This document shows positions 1-13,420 of a stretch of DNA of 64,000 nucleotides, one piece after another. The number at the start of each line of letters is the position of its first letter. Within the stretch, counting starts at the first letter, position 1. The translations under genes were made by a program, and so were the position numbers. The notes under the pieces are model-generated. The model saw nothing but the letters and a program-made list of their open reading frames with translations, searched no databases and was not told where the DNA came from. This DNA comes from Apophysomyces variabilis (lineage: Eukaryota; Mucoromycota; Mucoromycetes; Mucorales; Mucoraceae): positions 585,337-649,336 of the forward strand of contig MZZL01000391.1 in NCBI GenBank assembly GCA_002749535.1, given 5' to 3'.

Positions 1-3000
1 CTAGCACGGGAATTAAATTTTTTTTTCCTTACGAGTGCTCGTTAAGAGGTGACATGTTTTTCTTTTTTGTTCGCCCGCAGACATGAGCGTTTCCCCGCCT
101 TATTTCTTCCATTTTAGGAGTACGAAACACGGAGACGTAAGGAAGACGCCATGGAAAATCGGTGTTGAGTCTTCCTGCAGAGAGTCCTGTCAACTATAAC
201 ACTATGCCCTAAGCACGTTTAAAGAATAGTTTTTGTGGACCCTGTTTCACAGGACCATACTTCTATGCTACCATTGGTTAGACCCTTTTCGGAAAGTTAC
301 CAAACAAACAAACGAGTAATAGCTACATACTCTGTTTCAATAATGCATCGTATCGAATCCAACAGAATTATACGCGGGCCGCGTTTGCTATCGATCATAC
401 CAGCAACACTGATTGCCTAGTGATACAGATCAAACAGCGATGCCCACTTGCCTAAAAAGGGAATTTTATCCGTGCTATCGCTGTTCACCGCAACCAGGGA
501 CAAGCAGTCGTAGGAAACACACAATTGCGTGCTCCGCTACCCCACACATATTCTATGAACAGCGCAACATTCCTCAGACGATCCAGTTACGAAAGATTTT
601 GAAAACAAAATCCATTAGCAAGCGTTGGCTTTTGGAGAAAGGATAAAGATTCAGAATAGGCGAACCAACGTGTTCTACAAACAAGCCCGCGTAGCATTTA
701 TTTCTGTCCATGGGAAAATTTTTATTGGCATGAGTGAAAAGAGTAACTTTTCCCAAAAGAAACGGCCGACCATCAAACGCTGTCTGTGCAACATGACAAT
801 GATCAATGATCAGGAGTAGATGAGCCAATCGCGTAACTTCTTGCAAAACGAAAATGACCAATGATTCAGCTGATGAATCAAAACCTTTCTTCAAACTCGT
901 TCTTGCCACAAAAAAAATCATCTGGCTGCTTTTTTTCTAGGACTCCAACTACACCACTAAAAATAAGAAGGTTTCTTTCTCCTTCTAAATTCGTTGTTTC
1001 TCAAACAGGTCGGTTTTTTACTATCTGTTGACTGATCATCCAGCGGGGTGATATCCTTGTAAACTTAATCATCCATATCAAAAGACCGGTCAATCTTATG
1101 TTTAAGCGACAATCTACGATGTACTAGCCTCTTTTTTGTTGGGACATTTGAAAGTCATGGACCATAATCTAAATGACAGATCCGTTAATGACTGCCACAT
1201 CGATATTATGTTGCTCTTGAACATTGTCTGAATGTTGTCAGCGTATGAAATTTTATATCATGCCGCCTATTATAGTTTTTCTCGTTGTTTGATTTCTAAT
1301 GATTTGTCCTGTGTATTTCTAAGTAATAATACGTTCTATGAACTTCTAAAGTTACGACAAAAAATTTCATATGATCTACGCACGGTGGGTTTCCGACCGA
1401 ACGTTTGGAAACCCATTCTGACATTATTCTTCGAATCAGATTGGTCTTCTATTTTTTTTTTTTGGACAAGCAGCCATGAATGGAGAACCGTAATGCTAAG
1501 TGTCAGCAAAGCATCGCGATTGATCTAAACGTTTAAGGAACTACCAAAGACTTGACAGTCTCAACAAACACTGTTCTCTCGACTTACTATTTCATCTTCT
1601 TTAGTTACCTTAGAAGCGGTGAAAACTGAATAAGCTAGCCTCAATGTCATCACTGCAAGTTATCTGACACGACCATTTCCCGCCCGTCAGTGTGACAGTG
1701 GAAAACATGGAAACACTTCATAGGGATCCAGTAACATAAGGTTTGATTCATTTGCTGCCACAAAATCTGGAACACTAACTATTAAGACAAACCGTAACGT
1801 AAAATAAATAGTCTTCTTGATTTCAACAAGAAAGCCGTTGCATACTTTCTGCCAAAACCCTCCTAAATTTTGATAGCTTCCTGTAAGAAGCCTTTCTATC
1901 TATGGCAAGAATAGTATGTGTTGAAAATCGCTTACTAATGAACCGGAAATTATACAATATCATGTAGTTTAGTCAAGAATAATTCTACGCTGCTGTAAAG
2001 AATTTCCGCATCTTATGAAGGAAAAGTTTGAATTAAGGAATAAACTAAATATACACCGTTAATACGTCATAAATAGGAGGAAATGATTATTTATTGCATA
2101 GACTTGGTTCCGTCATAGACGAAAACTCGGTCATAGCAAGAGATTGCGTTTAAGAGCGATAAATGAAACGTTATTTCGCCATCTCTACATTTTGCATCAT
2201 GCGATATAGACTATTCACCCTCAACTTAGACCCCAGCACAGAGCGCGTGACATCAATGCTCTAATAAGAAAGATTCTTCCTGTTACTGTATACTCAGTAC
2301 AAGCTAAGGTTCCCCAACACATTCCTTACCGGTTTATTCCTTGCAACAGCCTCATGGGAAGCGGTCCTTGATAAGCTACGGATTTCTTATTTTACCCTAA
2401 TGGATAAAAGGAATTGAAGCAACCTAATAGGAGTTGATAATAACCAACAGGAACCTGTGTTTACCATTGATGCATTCAATCCTAAAACCCTGTTAAGTGT
2501 AACGCACTTTCTCTTTGAAAGCTGATAAATCAATCCCACAATTTCATTATCTCTGATGGAGTATATATTATCCAATCGTTGGAATTTCTCCTAGGTATAT
2601 AAATAAGATCCAAAGAGAACCCCATACTTTGCATAATAAACGACACTGAAGAAAGCAGTCTCAATGCATTCAAGTGCATGGTGAGTGCCACAGCCATGTA
2701 TATCCATTGTTGCTGACAATTACCAGAGACAATATAAACTTAGCAATCCAGTCAGGCTATGCACCATCGGCGTCCCTACGATAACACGATATTACAGCCT
2801 TCTAACTTTCGCAATTGCTCTCTCAATGTTGAAGCCTATCTGTTACTTTTACCAATCTTTTACCCTCGCTGGATAAAAATTATCCAATACTTTCAGTCTC
2901 TTTGCTTAAATTTACGCACTTTTTCATAAGGTCCGGTAATATAGACTATCAGCAATGAAAATTGGCAAACATAAATAAGCCAAAGGGTTTAGAAGAAGTA

Positions 3001-3150
3001 ATGGTCGTATTTATATATCCAATTTGTGTTTAACCTTTTGCTGATCGGTACAAAAATGGGAGATTGTGTAACCTACGGAAGATATACTTCCGTAAGAACC
3101 GCCGGAGAAAAGGAAAACCGTGGATCACCGATGTATATAAAGCGATCAAG
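1..3150. other. No supportable gene; 5' flank
   Basis: About 3.1 kb of AT-rich sequence with only short open frames (longest about 115 codons, minus strand 574-921). None has a motif I recognise, and none joins to a neighbour by convincing splice sites. It may hold the distal promoter of the ABC transporter or remnants of older sequence. I see no tRNA, rRNA or repeat array. Confidence 0.5.
3134..3141 (+). promoter_or_regulatory. TATA box-like element before the ABC transporter
   Basis: TATATAAA lies just before the first plausible start codons of the ABC transporter (ATG at 3151 or 3178). If it is the functional TATA box, transcription would begin about 25-35 nt downstream and the ATG at 3178 would be preferred. 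A second AT-rich TATA-like stretch sits near 3009-3021. Confidence 0.4.
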
Positions 3151-6100
3151 ATGATTAGTGAAGATTCGTCGGAAATCATGAATTGCGACGTAAAAGACTC
3201 CATACCACACAAGGAATCTGTACAAACCATAACGGAAAAGTCGTCGATCGCTTTTACAACCGTAAATCCATCATTCGTTATGAATCAACAAGGTAAAAGA
3301 CAGATCGCCAATGTTCCATGTATCTAAAACAAGATAATTAGATTCTAAGAACCAGTTTAACCTAACCGAGCATGACGTATCGCCCATTCACAAACGATCG
3401 GGAGATTTCGAGCAGCTAGAAATAGGAGCCGACGCCACATTCGCTCTTGCTGAATATATGAAAGATCTGGTTCAGGACCAAAGGCTTGAAGAACATGAAC
3501 ATCAAAAGCTAGGGTTGGTTTGGAAGAATTTAACAGTCGAGGTACGAAAAGTACTTTGATCCCATCGAGCCGTCCTCGTGTTGATCCATGTTTGCTTTTC
3601 TTGCAGGGCCTCGGTGCCGGTGCCCACACTATACCCACGGTTTTAACCAAAATAACGGATCTGCTACCGTTTCTCGGAAAATCCAAAGCCAAGAAGACGA
3701 TCCTCAACAAGTTGAATGGCTTCTGTAAAGAAGGTGAAATGCTCCTTGTTTTGGGACGTCCAGGAGCTGGATGCACCAGCCTTCTCAAAGTGTTGTCAGA
3801 TCTGAGAGAATCCTTTCTCAGCATTGATGGGGAAGTTTGCTATGTAGCCTCTGAATTGGATAAAGACCTGTTTCCCGAAGATTACCGTGGTAGAGTTGTC
3901 TATCATGATGAGGAAGATCATCATTACCCGACACTGACGACCAAGGAAACCCTTCAGCTAGCCCTCCGCACCAAAATCCGCGGAAGTGCAAGGGAACCCA
4001 AAGAAGTTACGCAAGCTAGAGCGCTAGAACTCCTTGTCAAGACGGTCGGGCTCACCAACCAGACGGATACAACTGTCGGTGACGCTTTCCTGCGCGGCCT
4101 ATCGGGAGGAGAGCGAAAACGTCTGTCAATTGCTGAGCTAATGATAACGCAAAGTGCGATTGCTTGTTGGGATTGTCCTACGCGTGGATTGGACTCTACT
4201 TCAGCCCTGGCTGTTATTCACTCTTTAAGAACAATGACAGACATCCTGGAGCAGACAACGATTGTGACCTTGTATCAGGCTTCCGATGCTATGTTTTCCC
4301 TTTTTGACAAGGTGTTGATCCTGGATGATGGTCATTGTATGTATTTCGGTCCCGCTTTTCAGGCAAAACATTACTTTGAATCCTTGGGGTTCTACTGTCC
4401 TCCTAGGAAATCAATTCCAGACTTCTTAACCGGTATCGCTAATCCAATCGAGCGTCAAATAGCACCACGGTTTTCTGGCTCTGTTCCCCAAACAGCTGAT
4501 CAATTTGAATCATGCTATTTGCGTTCCGTCATAGGAAAGGATATGATGGATCAGTTAGAAGCATACCAAAACAGCAGGTCACAAAACAAGGATTCGGCCC
4601 ATAAATCACGGAGATACTTGTTACCACCTTCTCCCTACGTGGTCTCATTTTATCAACAAGTCCGGTCTCTCACCATCCGTCAGTTCCATTTGCTTATTCA
4701 AGACAAGTACGCTTTGATCGCACGCTATGGCAGTATCTTCATCCAGGGATTGATTATGGGTTCCTGCTTTTACAGTATCCCTCTTGATGCTACGGGCGCT
4801 TACGGACGAGCAGGCGCCATCTTTTTCACAGTGCTCTTTAATACCCTAGTCTCTCAAGCTGAACTTATCCGATTCCTTATGGGTCGCCCAGTCCTGGAGA
4901 AACACAAACATTTCGCACTATATAGACCCTCAGCCTTTTATATTGCGCAGGTCCTCATGGATATCCCGTTTGCGCTTGCTCAAGGTAGTTAATACAATTT
5001 TCACCCAAGTTTCTTATTCTAACCGTGCTTATAAAGCTGCTTTGTTTTCTCTGTGCACTTATTTCTTGATGGGGTTCGATTTAACAGCAGCCAAGTTTTT
5101 TACGTTCCTTATTACTATCTTTTTCCTCGTCATGACAATGAACGGTTTCTTTCGTTTCTTTGGTGCTATTGCAACTACTTTCTTCGTGGCCACACAACTT
5201 TCGAGCGTCATAGTCAATGTTTTGTTACCTTACGCTGGCTTCGCTGTAAGTTCTCCCCTCTATACCAGACAAAGTGATTCACATATCTTATTTGTATTCT
5301 CAAGATACATGTATCATCCATGCATCCTTGGTTAAAATGGTAGCTCGTTATGACAACAAGAAAACGTTCGTTCACCGTTCTGCATATTAGGCTATACTGG
5401 ATCAACCCACTGGCTTATGTTTACAAGACTTTATTGACAAACGAGATGCATGGTCAACGCTATTCATGCGAAGGGCAAGGAAATTCCGTTCCGTTTGGTC
5501 CTGGTAGGTTTCACATCCTTCTGTGTATCCTGAATCTAACGATTCATTACACAGATTATAACGATTGGAGATACAAAGTTTGCACAATGACAGGTCGGCA
5601 AGAGGGAGAAACCTTTGTCGAAGGAGACAACTATCTGTTGCAGGAGCTTAGTTATAGTCCATGGCAAATCTGGATCCCCGATTTCATAGTCGTCGTTGCT
5701 TTCTTTCTGCTCTTTGCGCTCTTAACAGCACTGACAATGGAATGGAAAGGTGCTTCTAACATGGGTTCACAAACCAAGCTCTATCTTCCCGGAAAGGCAC
5801 CTCAATCAAGCACACACCTGGAATCCGAAGAGAAAACGCAGAGAGTGGCGGACGTGGAAAAAATAGCAACAGGAACCACATTTAGCTGGCAACATCTCAA
5901 CTACACCGTACCAACCAAGGGAGGTTCTGTCCAGTTACTTCGAAATGTTGGAGGTATCATTAAACCTGGTCACCTAACTGCTCTGATGGGAGCGTCTGGC
6001 GCAGGCAAAACCACATTGCTCGATGTTCTAGCCCGCCGCAAGACAATCGGCAAAGTGACCGGACGGGTCTATTTAAACGGAGAGGCACTGGCCCACGATT

Positions 6101-7866
6101 TTGAACGAACGACGGGTTATTGCGAACAACTCGATGTACACCAACCTGCAGTGACAGTGCGCGAGGCGCTTCAGTTCTCAGCCTATCTTCGACAGCCTTC
6201 GGAGGTTCCCAGAGAGGAGAAAGACGCGTACGTCGAAAAGGTCATACACCTTTTGGAAATGGAGGCTATTGCGGATGCCCAAATTGGCCTTGTCGAGAGT
6301 GGCTTTGGTATCTCTGTTGAAGAACGCAAACGACTCACTATCGGCGTTGAATTGGTGGCCAAACCTCGGTTACTTTTCTTGGATGAGCCCACATCTGGTC
6401 TGGACGCTCAGAGCTCATTTAATATTATTCGTTTTATCCGTAAACTCGCCAATGCCGGTTGGCCAGTCTTGTGTACCATACATCAACCTTCTGCTATCTT
6501 GTTTGAACACTTTGACCACCTGTTACTTCTTGCTAACGGCGGACAAGTCGCTTATCATGGGGAAATTGGCCAAGATGCGCGCACCGTCATGGAATATTTC
6601 CAATCGCACGGTGCGCCAAAATGTGCCCCGGACCTGAATCCAGCTGAATATATTTTGAGCTTGACTGGCACAAATCCTAAGGATGGACGCATGGACAATG
6701 GCATTGATATCACGGACTGGGCAGCTATTTGGGCTCGTTCCATGGAAGCTAAAACACTTCAGGATGAACTTGAAGAAATCCATCTTCGGTCGAGCGCCAT
6801 TATCCATCAACAACAGCGAAAGGAAGTATTAACCTATGCGACGTCTTTCTGGACTCAGTTCTATCTAGTCCATTGTCGGATGGTGCTGGCATACTGGCGG
6901 TCTCCGGATTATAACGTTGGAAGATTCCTGAACATCATGGTCGGCTCTTTGCTCAATGGTTTTACCTATTGGAAGATGACGGACGCTTATGCAGACATTC
7001 GAAATCGATTGTTTGCTCTCTTTGCCACGTTTCTTATGGCAAACACATTGATTATTCTTGCACAACCTAAGTTTATGATGGAACGTCAATATTTCCGAAG
7101 GGAGCATGCGTCCCGTTATTATGGATGGATTCCTTTTGCGCTGTCAGTTATCCTAGTAGAGTTACCCTATATACTATTCATGGCTGCGTTCTTCATGTTT
7201 GGTTCATACTGGACAGCTGGCCTAACCAATACGTCTACCGCTGTTGGGTATTTTTATTGCATCACCATCTTCTTTGTCTTCTGGGCTGTTACTCTTGGCT
7301 TTGTGATTGCTTCTGTGGCAGAGAATCCAACCGTGGCAGCGGTGCTAAATCCTTTGATCATTATGCTACTTGCCTTATTTGCTGGTATGTTTCAATCAAT
7401 CAAGACTATGCCAAAATTTTGGAGTTCCTGGTTTTACTGGCTAAGTAAGTCCTTTATCCTCCATATCTGCTTTCTCCTTTTTCATTCACTGTTAACACGT
7501 GGGAACATAGATCCATTCCATTATTATATTGAAGGTCTGGCTGTAAACGAGTTGGGGAATATGGTAGTGCAATGCCTAGATCAAGAACTCATACGATTTA
7601 CACCGCCACCTAATGTCACCTGTGCTGCTTACCTCGGGGAGTTCTTTGCATCCGGTGCGTCGGGCTATCTGTCAAACCCCAATGCCGTGCAACCGGAACA
7701 GTGTGGCTATTGTCCTTACCGAACCGGGTCTGAGATGTATAGTATTACGTATGAATGGGACTATGCGAACCGATGGCGTAATGTAGCCATCATAGCATGT
7801 ATTGGTGTGTTTAATGTTATTATTTTCATGCTCCTTGTCTTTTGGAAACGCAAGGACAGACGTTGA
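3151..7866 (+). CDS. Full-size PDR/ABCG-type ABC transporter
   Basis: Pleiotropic drug resistance pump of the plasma membrane, exporting xenobiotics or lipids using ATP (family knowledge). Predicted exons are 3151-3292, 3342-3541, 3607-4984, 5037-5245, 5305-5339, 5391-5503, 5555-7444 and 7511-7866, giving about 1440 residues, normal for the family. The order is NBD1, membrane domain, NBD2, membrane domain. NBD1 has Walker A GRPGAGCTS (about residue 164), signature LSGGERKR (about 279) and the degenerate Walker B CWDCPTRGLDS. NBD2 has canonical Walker A GASGAGKTT (about 838) and Walker B LLFLDEPTSGLD (about 966), but the signature is the divergent VEERKRLTIG. This asymmetry is typical of fungal PDR pumps. 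The membrane part has the PDR-specific YWINPLAY and DPFHYYIEGL-type segments; the latter is rebuilt as NPFHYYIEGL across the last intron. One exon is only 35 nt. The start is uncertain: ATG at 3151 or 3178. Confidence 0.93.
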
Positions 7867-9040
7867 AAATTTAGTGTATTTGATCATAGAATCCAGGAAT
7901 GCTTCCATGTTGTGCACACAGACGATCTACATTTGTGTTACTTATTTTAGATGACCGACCTATGAATAGCCATTAGACGAAAAACTCTGCTAAAGAATAT
8001 ACCCACACCCTATTGTGGAGAGAGACTCCACTGTTTTTGTGGGGATGGAAAAATAAAACATGCGAGTCAGAAATAATCATTCATGCAGGCATGACCATTG
8101 GTGATAGATAAACCATGGCTTACATCATCACGCAATTACTTAAACGAGTTGATAAGTAGCATGGTAATTTACCAAGTTTCATCAAGGTTTCAGCCTTATT
8201 CTGGCTAATCGTTTATCATTTTCTGCTTTTAATGCTTTCCATGGGAAAATGGAATCATCGGTACGACCAACTTTGTACTGAATGGAGAAACCAGATGGCA
8301 TGTGATGCCTCAAAATATGGAACCAATCAGGTATCATAGATAGCGAAATAAAGTTAGCTAAGTGTGAATATTTTTCTTAATGTAAAAGATGTAATGAAAA
8401 ACAAGAGGGAAGTGCAGAAAACTGTCAAAATGCAAAGTGTGGGACAGAAAGGACCTGTCAAAAGTTGATCACACATTGGAAAAAGTTTAAACATCAGAGG
8501 GTCCTTCCTGTAGAGCTCTATGCGCCGCGGATGCGTTGCAGTTTATGGGATATCTGATAAAAGCCAGACTAGATCCGATCCGTCCAAACGTTTTTCCCTC
8601 TGCTTAAACTTTGTGTCTCCCACATTTAACGGGCTTTTTGGTTATCTATCTTACTAGGCATTTCTTTTCTCTCCCTTTTTCGCTCTTTTATCTTCTAAAA
8701 AAACTTGTTAAACATCGATTGTCTTACACGTGCAGGTTTCTACGCAACGAATGAAAATTGGCAAATGTACTTGCCGATGAACTTTGGTCAACAAAGCCGA
8801 ATCCCGATATGTATAGTTGATACTATAAAGAAATACTCCGCACGCATGGTATCACTCCGACCATGTTGCTCTAGTGTTGCCCTGGAAAATTTAACCCAAC
8901 AAAAAGGACGCAGCGGACCCAAAGCGGGAAAATCTATAAAATGGTTGCTACCCCAACAAAAAAAATTAAGAACAAAGTCTTCTTCCATTCTCTTTCTCTT
9001 CTCTCCCTCCTCCCCAACCTCTGGCGCCTCTTTATCAACA
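7867..9040 (+). promoter_or_regulatory. Intergenic region and CT-rich leader of the acetyl-CoA synthetase gene
   Basis: Gap between two co-directional genes. No coding signal is seen. From about 8640 to 9030 the plus strand becomes pyrimidine-rich, ending in a strong CT tract (about 8980-9022) just before the ATG at 9041. Such leaders are common in highly expressed fungal genes. I found no certain TATA box. Confidence 0.4.
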
Positions 9041-11369
9041 ATGACCGTACACGACGATAACATTCCAGTTCATCAAGTTCCAGCTCGTCTCCTGGATGCT
9101 AAGCAATGTCCTACACCCCATATCAACTCGCTCGATAAATACAAATCCATGTGGAAAGAGAGCGTGGAACAGCCTGACAAATTCTTTGGAAATGTAAATT
9201 TGAAGTGCCAAGATGAGATAAAATGATTTTGTGATACAAGGGCCTTGGGTCAATGGGCGTAATTCTTTTTTTGCTGATCTGTTTCCTTTTTCTCTCTAGC
9301 TTGCTCGTGAATTGCTTACATGGTCTAAGCCTTTTACAACAGTGCGCCATGGTTCGTTCGAGGAAGGAGATGTTGCCTGGTTCCTTGAAGGAGAGCTGAA
9401 CGCATCCTATAACTGTGTGGATCGCCATGCCATCAAGAACCCTAACAAGGTGGCCATCATCCACGAAGGTGACGAGCCTGATCAAGTGCGCCATATCACC
9501 TACGGTGAACTTCTTCGAGATGTCTGTCGTATGGCCAACGTGCTGAAGAACCTTGGTATCCGCAAGGGTGATAATGTGGCTATCTACATGCCCATGGTTC
9601 CCGAAACCCTGGTTGCTATCTTGGCTTGTACCCGTATCGGCGCGGTTCATTCCGTCGTCTTTGCTGGTTTCTCTGCTGAATCCCTTCGAGACCGTATGGT
9701 GGACTGCGCTGCACGCGTCGTGATCACTTCGGATGAAGGTCGACGTGGTGGTAAGAACATCGCCACCAAGCGCATTGTTGATGATGCTTTGCGCGATCAT
9801 CAAACCCATATCGAGCATGTTCTTGTCTATCGTCGCACTGGTTCTCCCGTGTCGTGGGTCGAAGATCGTGATCTGTGGTGGCACGAGGAAATGGAGAAGG
9901 CCAGAGCCTTCTGTCCTCCGGAGCCGATGAATGCCGAAGATCCCTTGTTCTTACTCTACACCTCTGGTTCAACCGGTGCACCCAAAGGTATTTTGCACAC
10001 CACAGGTGGTTACTTGCTTGGCGCTGGCGCAACTGTCAAGTACATCTTTGATTACCATGACGAGGATATTTTCGCTTGTAAGTTGCTCTGCTTGGAACTT
10101 TTAAAGAATGAGAAAAGGGAAGGCAGTTTTTCTGATGGTTATGGGTTTTTGTTGGCGACTTTTTTTAGGTCTTGGTGATGTCGGTTGGATTACTGGTCAT
10201 ACCTACCTCGTGTATGGTCCTCTTGTGCTTGGCGGTACAACTGTTCTTTTCGAATCTACCCCTACGTATCCCAACCCATCTCGTTTCTGGGATCTTGTCC
10301 AAAAGCACAAGATTACTCAGTTCTATACTGCTCCTACCGCTATCCGTGCCCTGCGTCGTTTGGGTGACCAATGGCTTGAAGGTTATGACCTTTCCACGCT
10401 TCGTGTGATCGGTTCAGTCGGAGAACCAATTAACCCCGAAGCTTGGGACTGGTACAACGAGAAGGTGGGTCAGAAGCGTTGCGCTGTTGTGGACACCTAC
10501 TGGCAGACGGAGACAGGATCTATCATTGTCAGCCCTCTGCCTGGTGCTACCCCTACCAAGCCTGGCTCGGCCACATTGCCTTTCTTCGGTATTTCTCCCA
10601 TCTTGCTTGACCCTGCCACTGGCAAAGAACTCACCACCGTGGATGAGACCGGTGTACTGGCTATCCGCCAACCATGGCCGTCCATGGCTCGTACCGTGTA
10701 CAACAACCATCATCGTTTCATGGAGACCTACTTGAAGCCTTATCCTGGCTATTATTTCACTGGTGATGGTGCTCTGCGTGATAAGGACGGATATATCTGG
10801 ATCCAAGGACGTGTGGATGGTAATGTCTTGATAGAGATATGAATGCGAAAAGGAAAAGGGCGATGAAATATTCACCGAGATTATGTTTTGCACCATTTAG
10901 ATGTCATTAATGTGTCAGGTCATCGTCTGTCGACTGCTGAAATCGAATCTGCCTTGGTTCACCATGATGCTGTTGCCGAAGCCGCTGTTATTGGAGGTCA
11001 TGACGAGCTCACCGGCCAGTGTATTCATGCCTTTGTGTCTTTGAAGCCTCATATCGATGCTGCTGAAGGTTTGGAGAAAGAGCTGACCTTGCAAGTACGC
11101 AAGATCATTGGTCCTTTTGCTACACCCAAGCGTGTCTATGTCGTGAACGAACATCCTAAGACCCGAAGCGGTAAGATTATGCGCCGAATTTTGCGCAAGA
11201 TCGTGAATGGTGAACAAGATCAGCTTGGTGACATTTCCACTCTTGCCGATCCTAAGTAAGTTTATCTGCTTTTTGTTTTACTTTTGTTTCTACCAGATTT
11301 CTTACTATTATTTTTCTTTCTAGCGTTGTTGCGTTGTTGATCGAAAAGGTGCATGGCAAGCAAGCTTAA
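9041..11369 (+). CDS. ACS: Acetyl-CoA synthetase (AMP-forming)
   Basis: Activates acetate to acetyl-CoA through acetyl-AMP, feeding the glyoxylate cycle, lipid synthesis and histone acetylation. Exons 9041-9193, 9300-10077, 10169-10819, 10901-11255 and 11324-11369 join in frame to 660 residues, the usual length. The N-terminal ACS domain has PDKFFGN then LARELLTW across intron 1. The adenylate-forming P-loop [11 protein letters not shown] lies near residue 270. [11 protein letters not shown] is completed across intron 2, and [12 protein letters not shown] follows intron 3. The C-terminal acetylation-regulated lysine motif RSGKIMRR is present, so catalysis should be intact. The start follows a CT-rich leader. 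AATAAA stands about 90 nt after the stop. No peroxisomal PTS1 is obvious (C-terminus GKQA). Confidence 0.96.
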
Positions 11370-11458
11370 AGACATTTTGTGTATACTTTTTTGTTTAAAA
11401 CCTTTTCCTCTTTCTTGTACAAACTAAGCTTTTTTTTTACATTAATCATTAAATCTGA

Positions 11459-11464
11459 AATAAA
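11459..11464 (+). terminator. Poly(A) signal of the acetyl-CoA synthetase gene
   Basis: AATAAA lies 90 nt downstream of the ACS stop codon, following a T-rich stretch, as expected for a fungal 3' end. Confidence 0.5.
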
Positions 11465-11469
11465 GACTT

Positions 11470-12477
11470 TGTCAAAGTATTCCCGTTTGATGAACAAACA
11501 TGAGGCGATTGCACCTCATACATTTAGCAGATCCGCTGATGATTTTCATCAGTCTTAACACGTACATGTTGTTACAGAAAACATTATCTATGCTTTCTTT
11601 TGATCTATAATCTGCGAGGCCTGTTCCTTCCGAGACTTGAAGTCCATTACAGATCATGGGAAATGCCCAAATGTGAGAAGCGTAGACGTGTTTCATCGCA
11701 GTAATCTATTTGCCACCAAATCTTCTTCCACTATTTGTCTGCTACGGTTACAGACAAAAATCATGGCGATTGTTTTAACCATCTGTCTTTCTCTGCCTAT
11801 GAACGCAAGTTCAAACGGCGACAAAATGCTGGAATAAAGAGAAAAAACCTGGCGAGGCGACGGAATCGGACAAAAGAGAGCAGAAGGAAGTTACTCAAAT
11901 GACCTTTTGTTCCTTTGATTCTCGTTGACCCCAAGCCCTCATTAACTTCTAGAGGGCCAAAAAATAATGAGCCTTGTTTTCCGGACTAGGATGATCTTTT
12001 TCCTCTTGCGTTCTTACTCTTCTAGAGGCTTTGGAACAATAAAGGTAAACAAAGGACTGGGTCCATGCTACCCATCACCAGTTTACGTACCAGAACATAT
12101 CGGATAGAGACAGTTAAGTGGAGCTTCCTCGAATGTGAGGGGATATTATTGAACGGATAAATAAATCATTTTCTTTATTTTGCGTGCTGGAGCCACAGGG
12201 CACAATTCATCCTTTGATGCGTCTTTCGATGTAAATGCGAAAGTTGGATGGATTTGACACCTAGGTCGGTTATACAGCAGCCACATCTCTTTTCTGGGGA
12301 TAGACATCCCACTGAATATTGCTGTGAAGGGCGGGACCCGCGCTGTCTACTGTGGCAAGGGTAACATAGAAGAGTATTGTGTAACATAACCTCATTTGCC
12401 TCAATTTTCGTTTTTGGAAATATCTGGGTGTCGAACGGACCACGAAAGGGCGGTTGGGATGGCTTGTGGGGAGAGCC
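11470..12477. other. Intergenic region, nothing recognised
   Basis: About 1 kb between ACS and the FAM210-like gene, with only short open frames on both strands and no family motif. It presumably holds the 3' flank of ACS and the promoter of the next gene. Confidence 0.45.
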
Positions 12478-13021
12478 ATGTTGTCTCGGTCACACTTACT
12501 GTCATCCTACGTATGGCGGCGTCAGGCACGCTTATTGACAACCACTCATACACCTGTACTTAGGGGCTGGCGTAAGTATGCGCAACAGTTTCGTGACAAG
12601 CCTGCATCCTACGTAACAACATTTGCGGTGCTGCATGAAGTTACTGCGATTGTCCCATTCCCCTTCATCTACTATGTACTGGATCGTGTCAGTTGGGAAG
12701 TACCCGTACCAGACGAGGTCGTGGCTGAGGGAAACCGGATCATGAGCAAACTGAGAGCACGTTACGGATACGAACCGTTGGAGCCTCAGAATCGGGTAAT
12801 GGTTAACCTGGCGACCACTTATGCCATCGTCAAGGTATATTATAGGCTTACCTTGTTTAGCTGAGAAGTAAATTGGAGTTGAACTAAAAAAAGTTTATTT
12901 TGCTGCAAAGGTATTAATGCCTCTACGCGTTGCGGCTTCAGTATCTATGACACCCTTCTTTGCCGAACGTATGGTGGGTCCCATACTAGCCTCCGTGAGA
13001 AGATGGTTTAAGCGATCTTGA
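12478..13021 (+). CDS. FAM210/DUF1279-family mitochondrial membrane protein
   Basis: Small protein of the FAM210 (DUF1279) family, thought to sit in the mitochondrial inner membrane; its molecular role is not firmly known. Exons 12478-12834 and 12911-13021 join in phase 0 to 155 residues.
The N-terminus is Arg- and Ser-rich without acids, as in a mitochondrial presequence. The DUF1279 core begins with YAQQFRDKPASYVTTF (about residues 38-53), followed by the hydrophobic VTAIVPFPFIYYVLD. After the intron a second hydrophobic helix has VLMPLRVAASV and MTPFFAERM. I prefer ATG 12478 over 12454 because it gives a cleaner presequence. Family assignment rests on recognised motifs. Confidence 0.82.
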
Positions 13022-13350
13022 AAATATAACCATATTCATTGTTGTACAAGTTTCCGAAATGTCGAAATAAAAGCGTTCACAAGGTTGCTATCAACTTCTC
13101 GTTAGCATTATTCAATTTGATGACCGATATGATCGGACGTTTCATCGTATATGTTCATTTTTATAGAAATATGAACGGGACTCAAAAGGAGAAAAGTAAA
13201 TAGGCCATGTGCCTCAATGTTATCGCTTCTTGGCAACGCTTATTTTCCTTGCTCGTTGGCTCCCCAAGAACCCGGCACTATGTTTTTCCCCGCTCCCCCA
13301 AGGAACAACAGCTGTAATCATCAGGGTTGCACACCCATTTAAACACTGTA

Positions 13351-13358
13351 TATAAAAG
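13351..13358 (+). promoter_or_regulatory. TATA box of the aminotransferase gene
   Basis: TATAAAAG lies 70 nt upstream of the aminotransferase ATG (13421) in the 400 bp gap after the FAM210-like gene. Spacing and sequence fit a functional TATA box. Confidence 0.6.
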
Positions 13359-13420
13359 AGAAAGGGTCCCAGAAATCATTTGGATTCTGCTTCCATTTTC
13401 TTCTACAAAACTTAATCTCG

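Noticed and set aside
574..921. 115-codon minus-strand open frame at the left end
   Set aside because: Unrecognised, with no partner exons or promoter; coding composition is not convincing.
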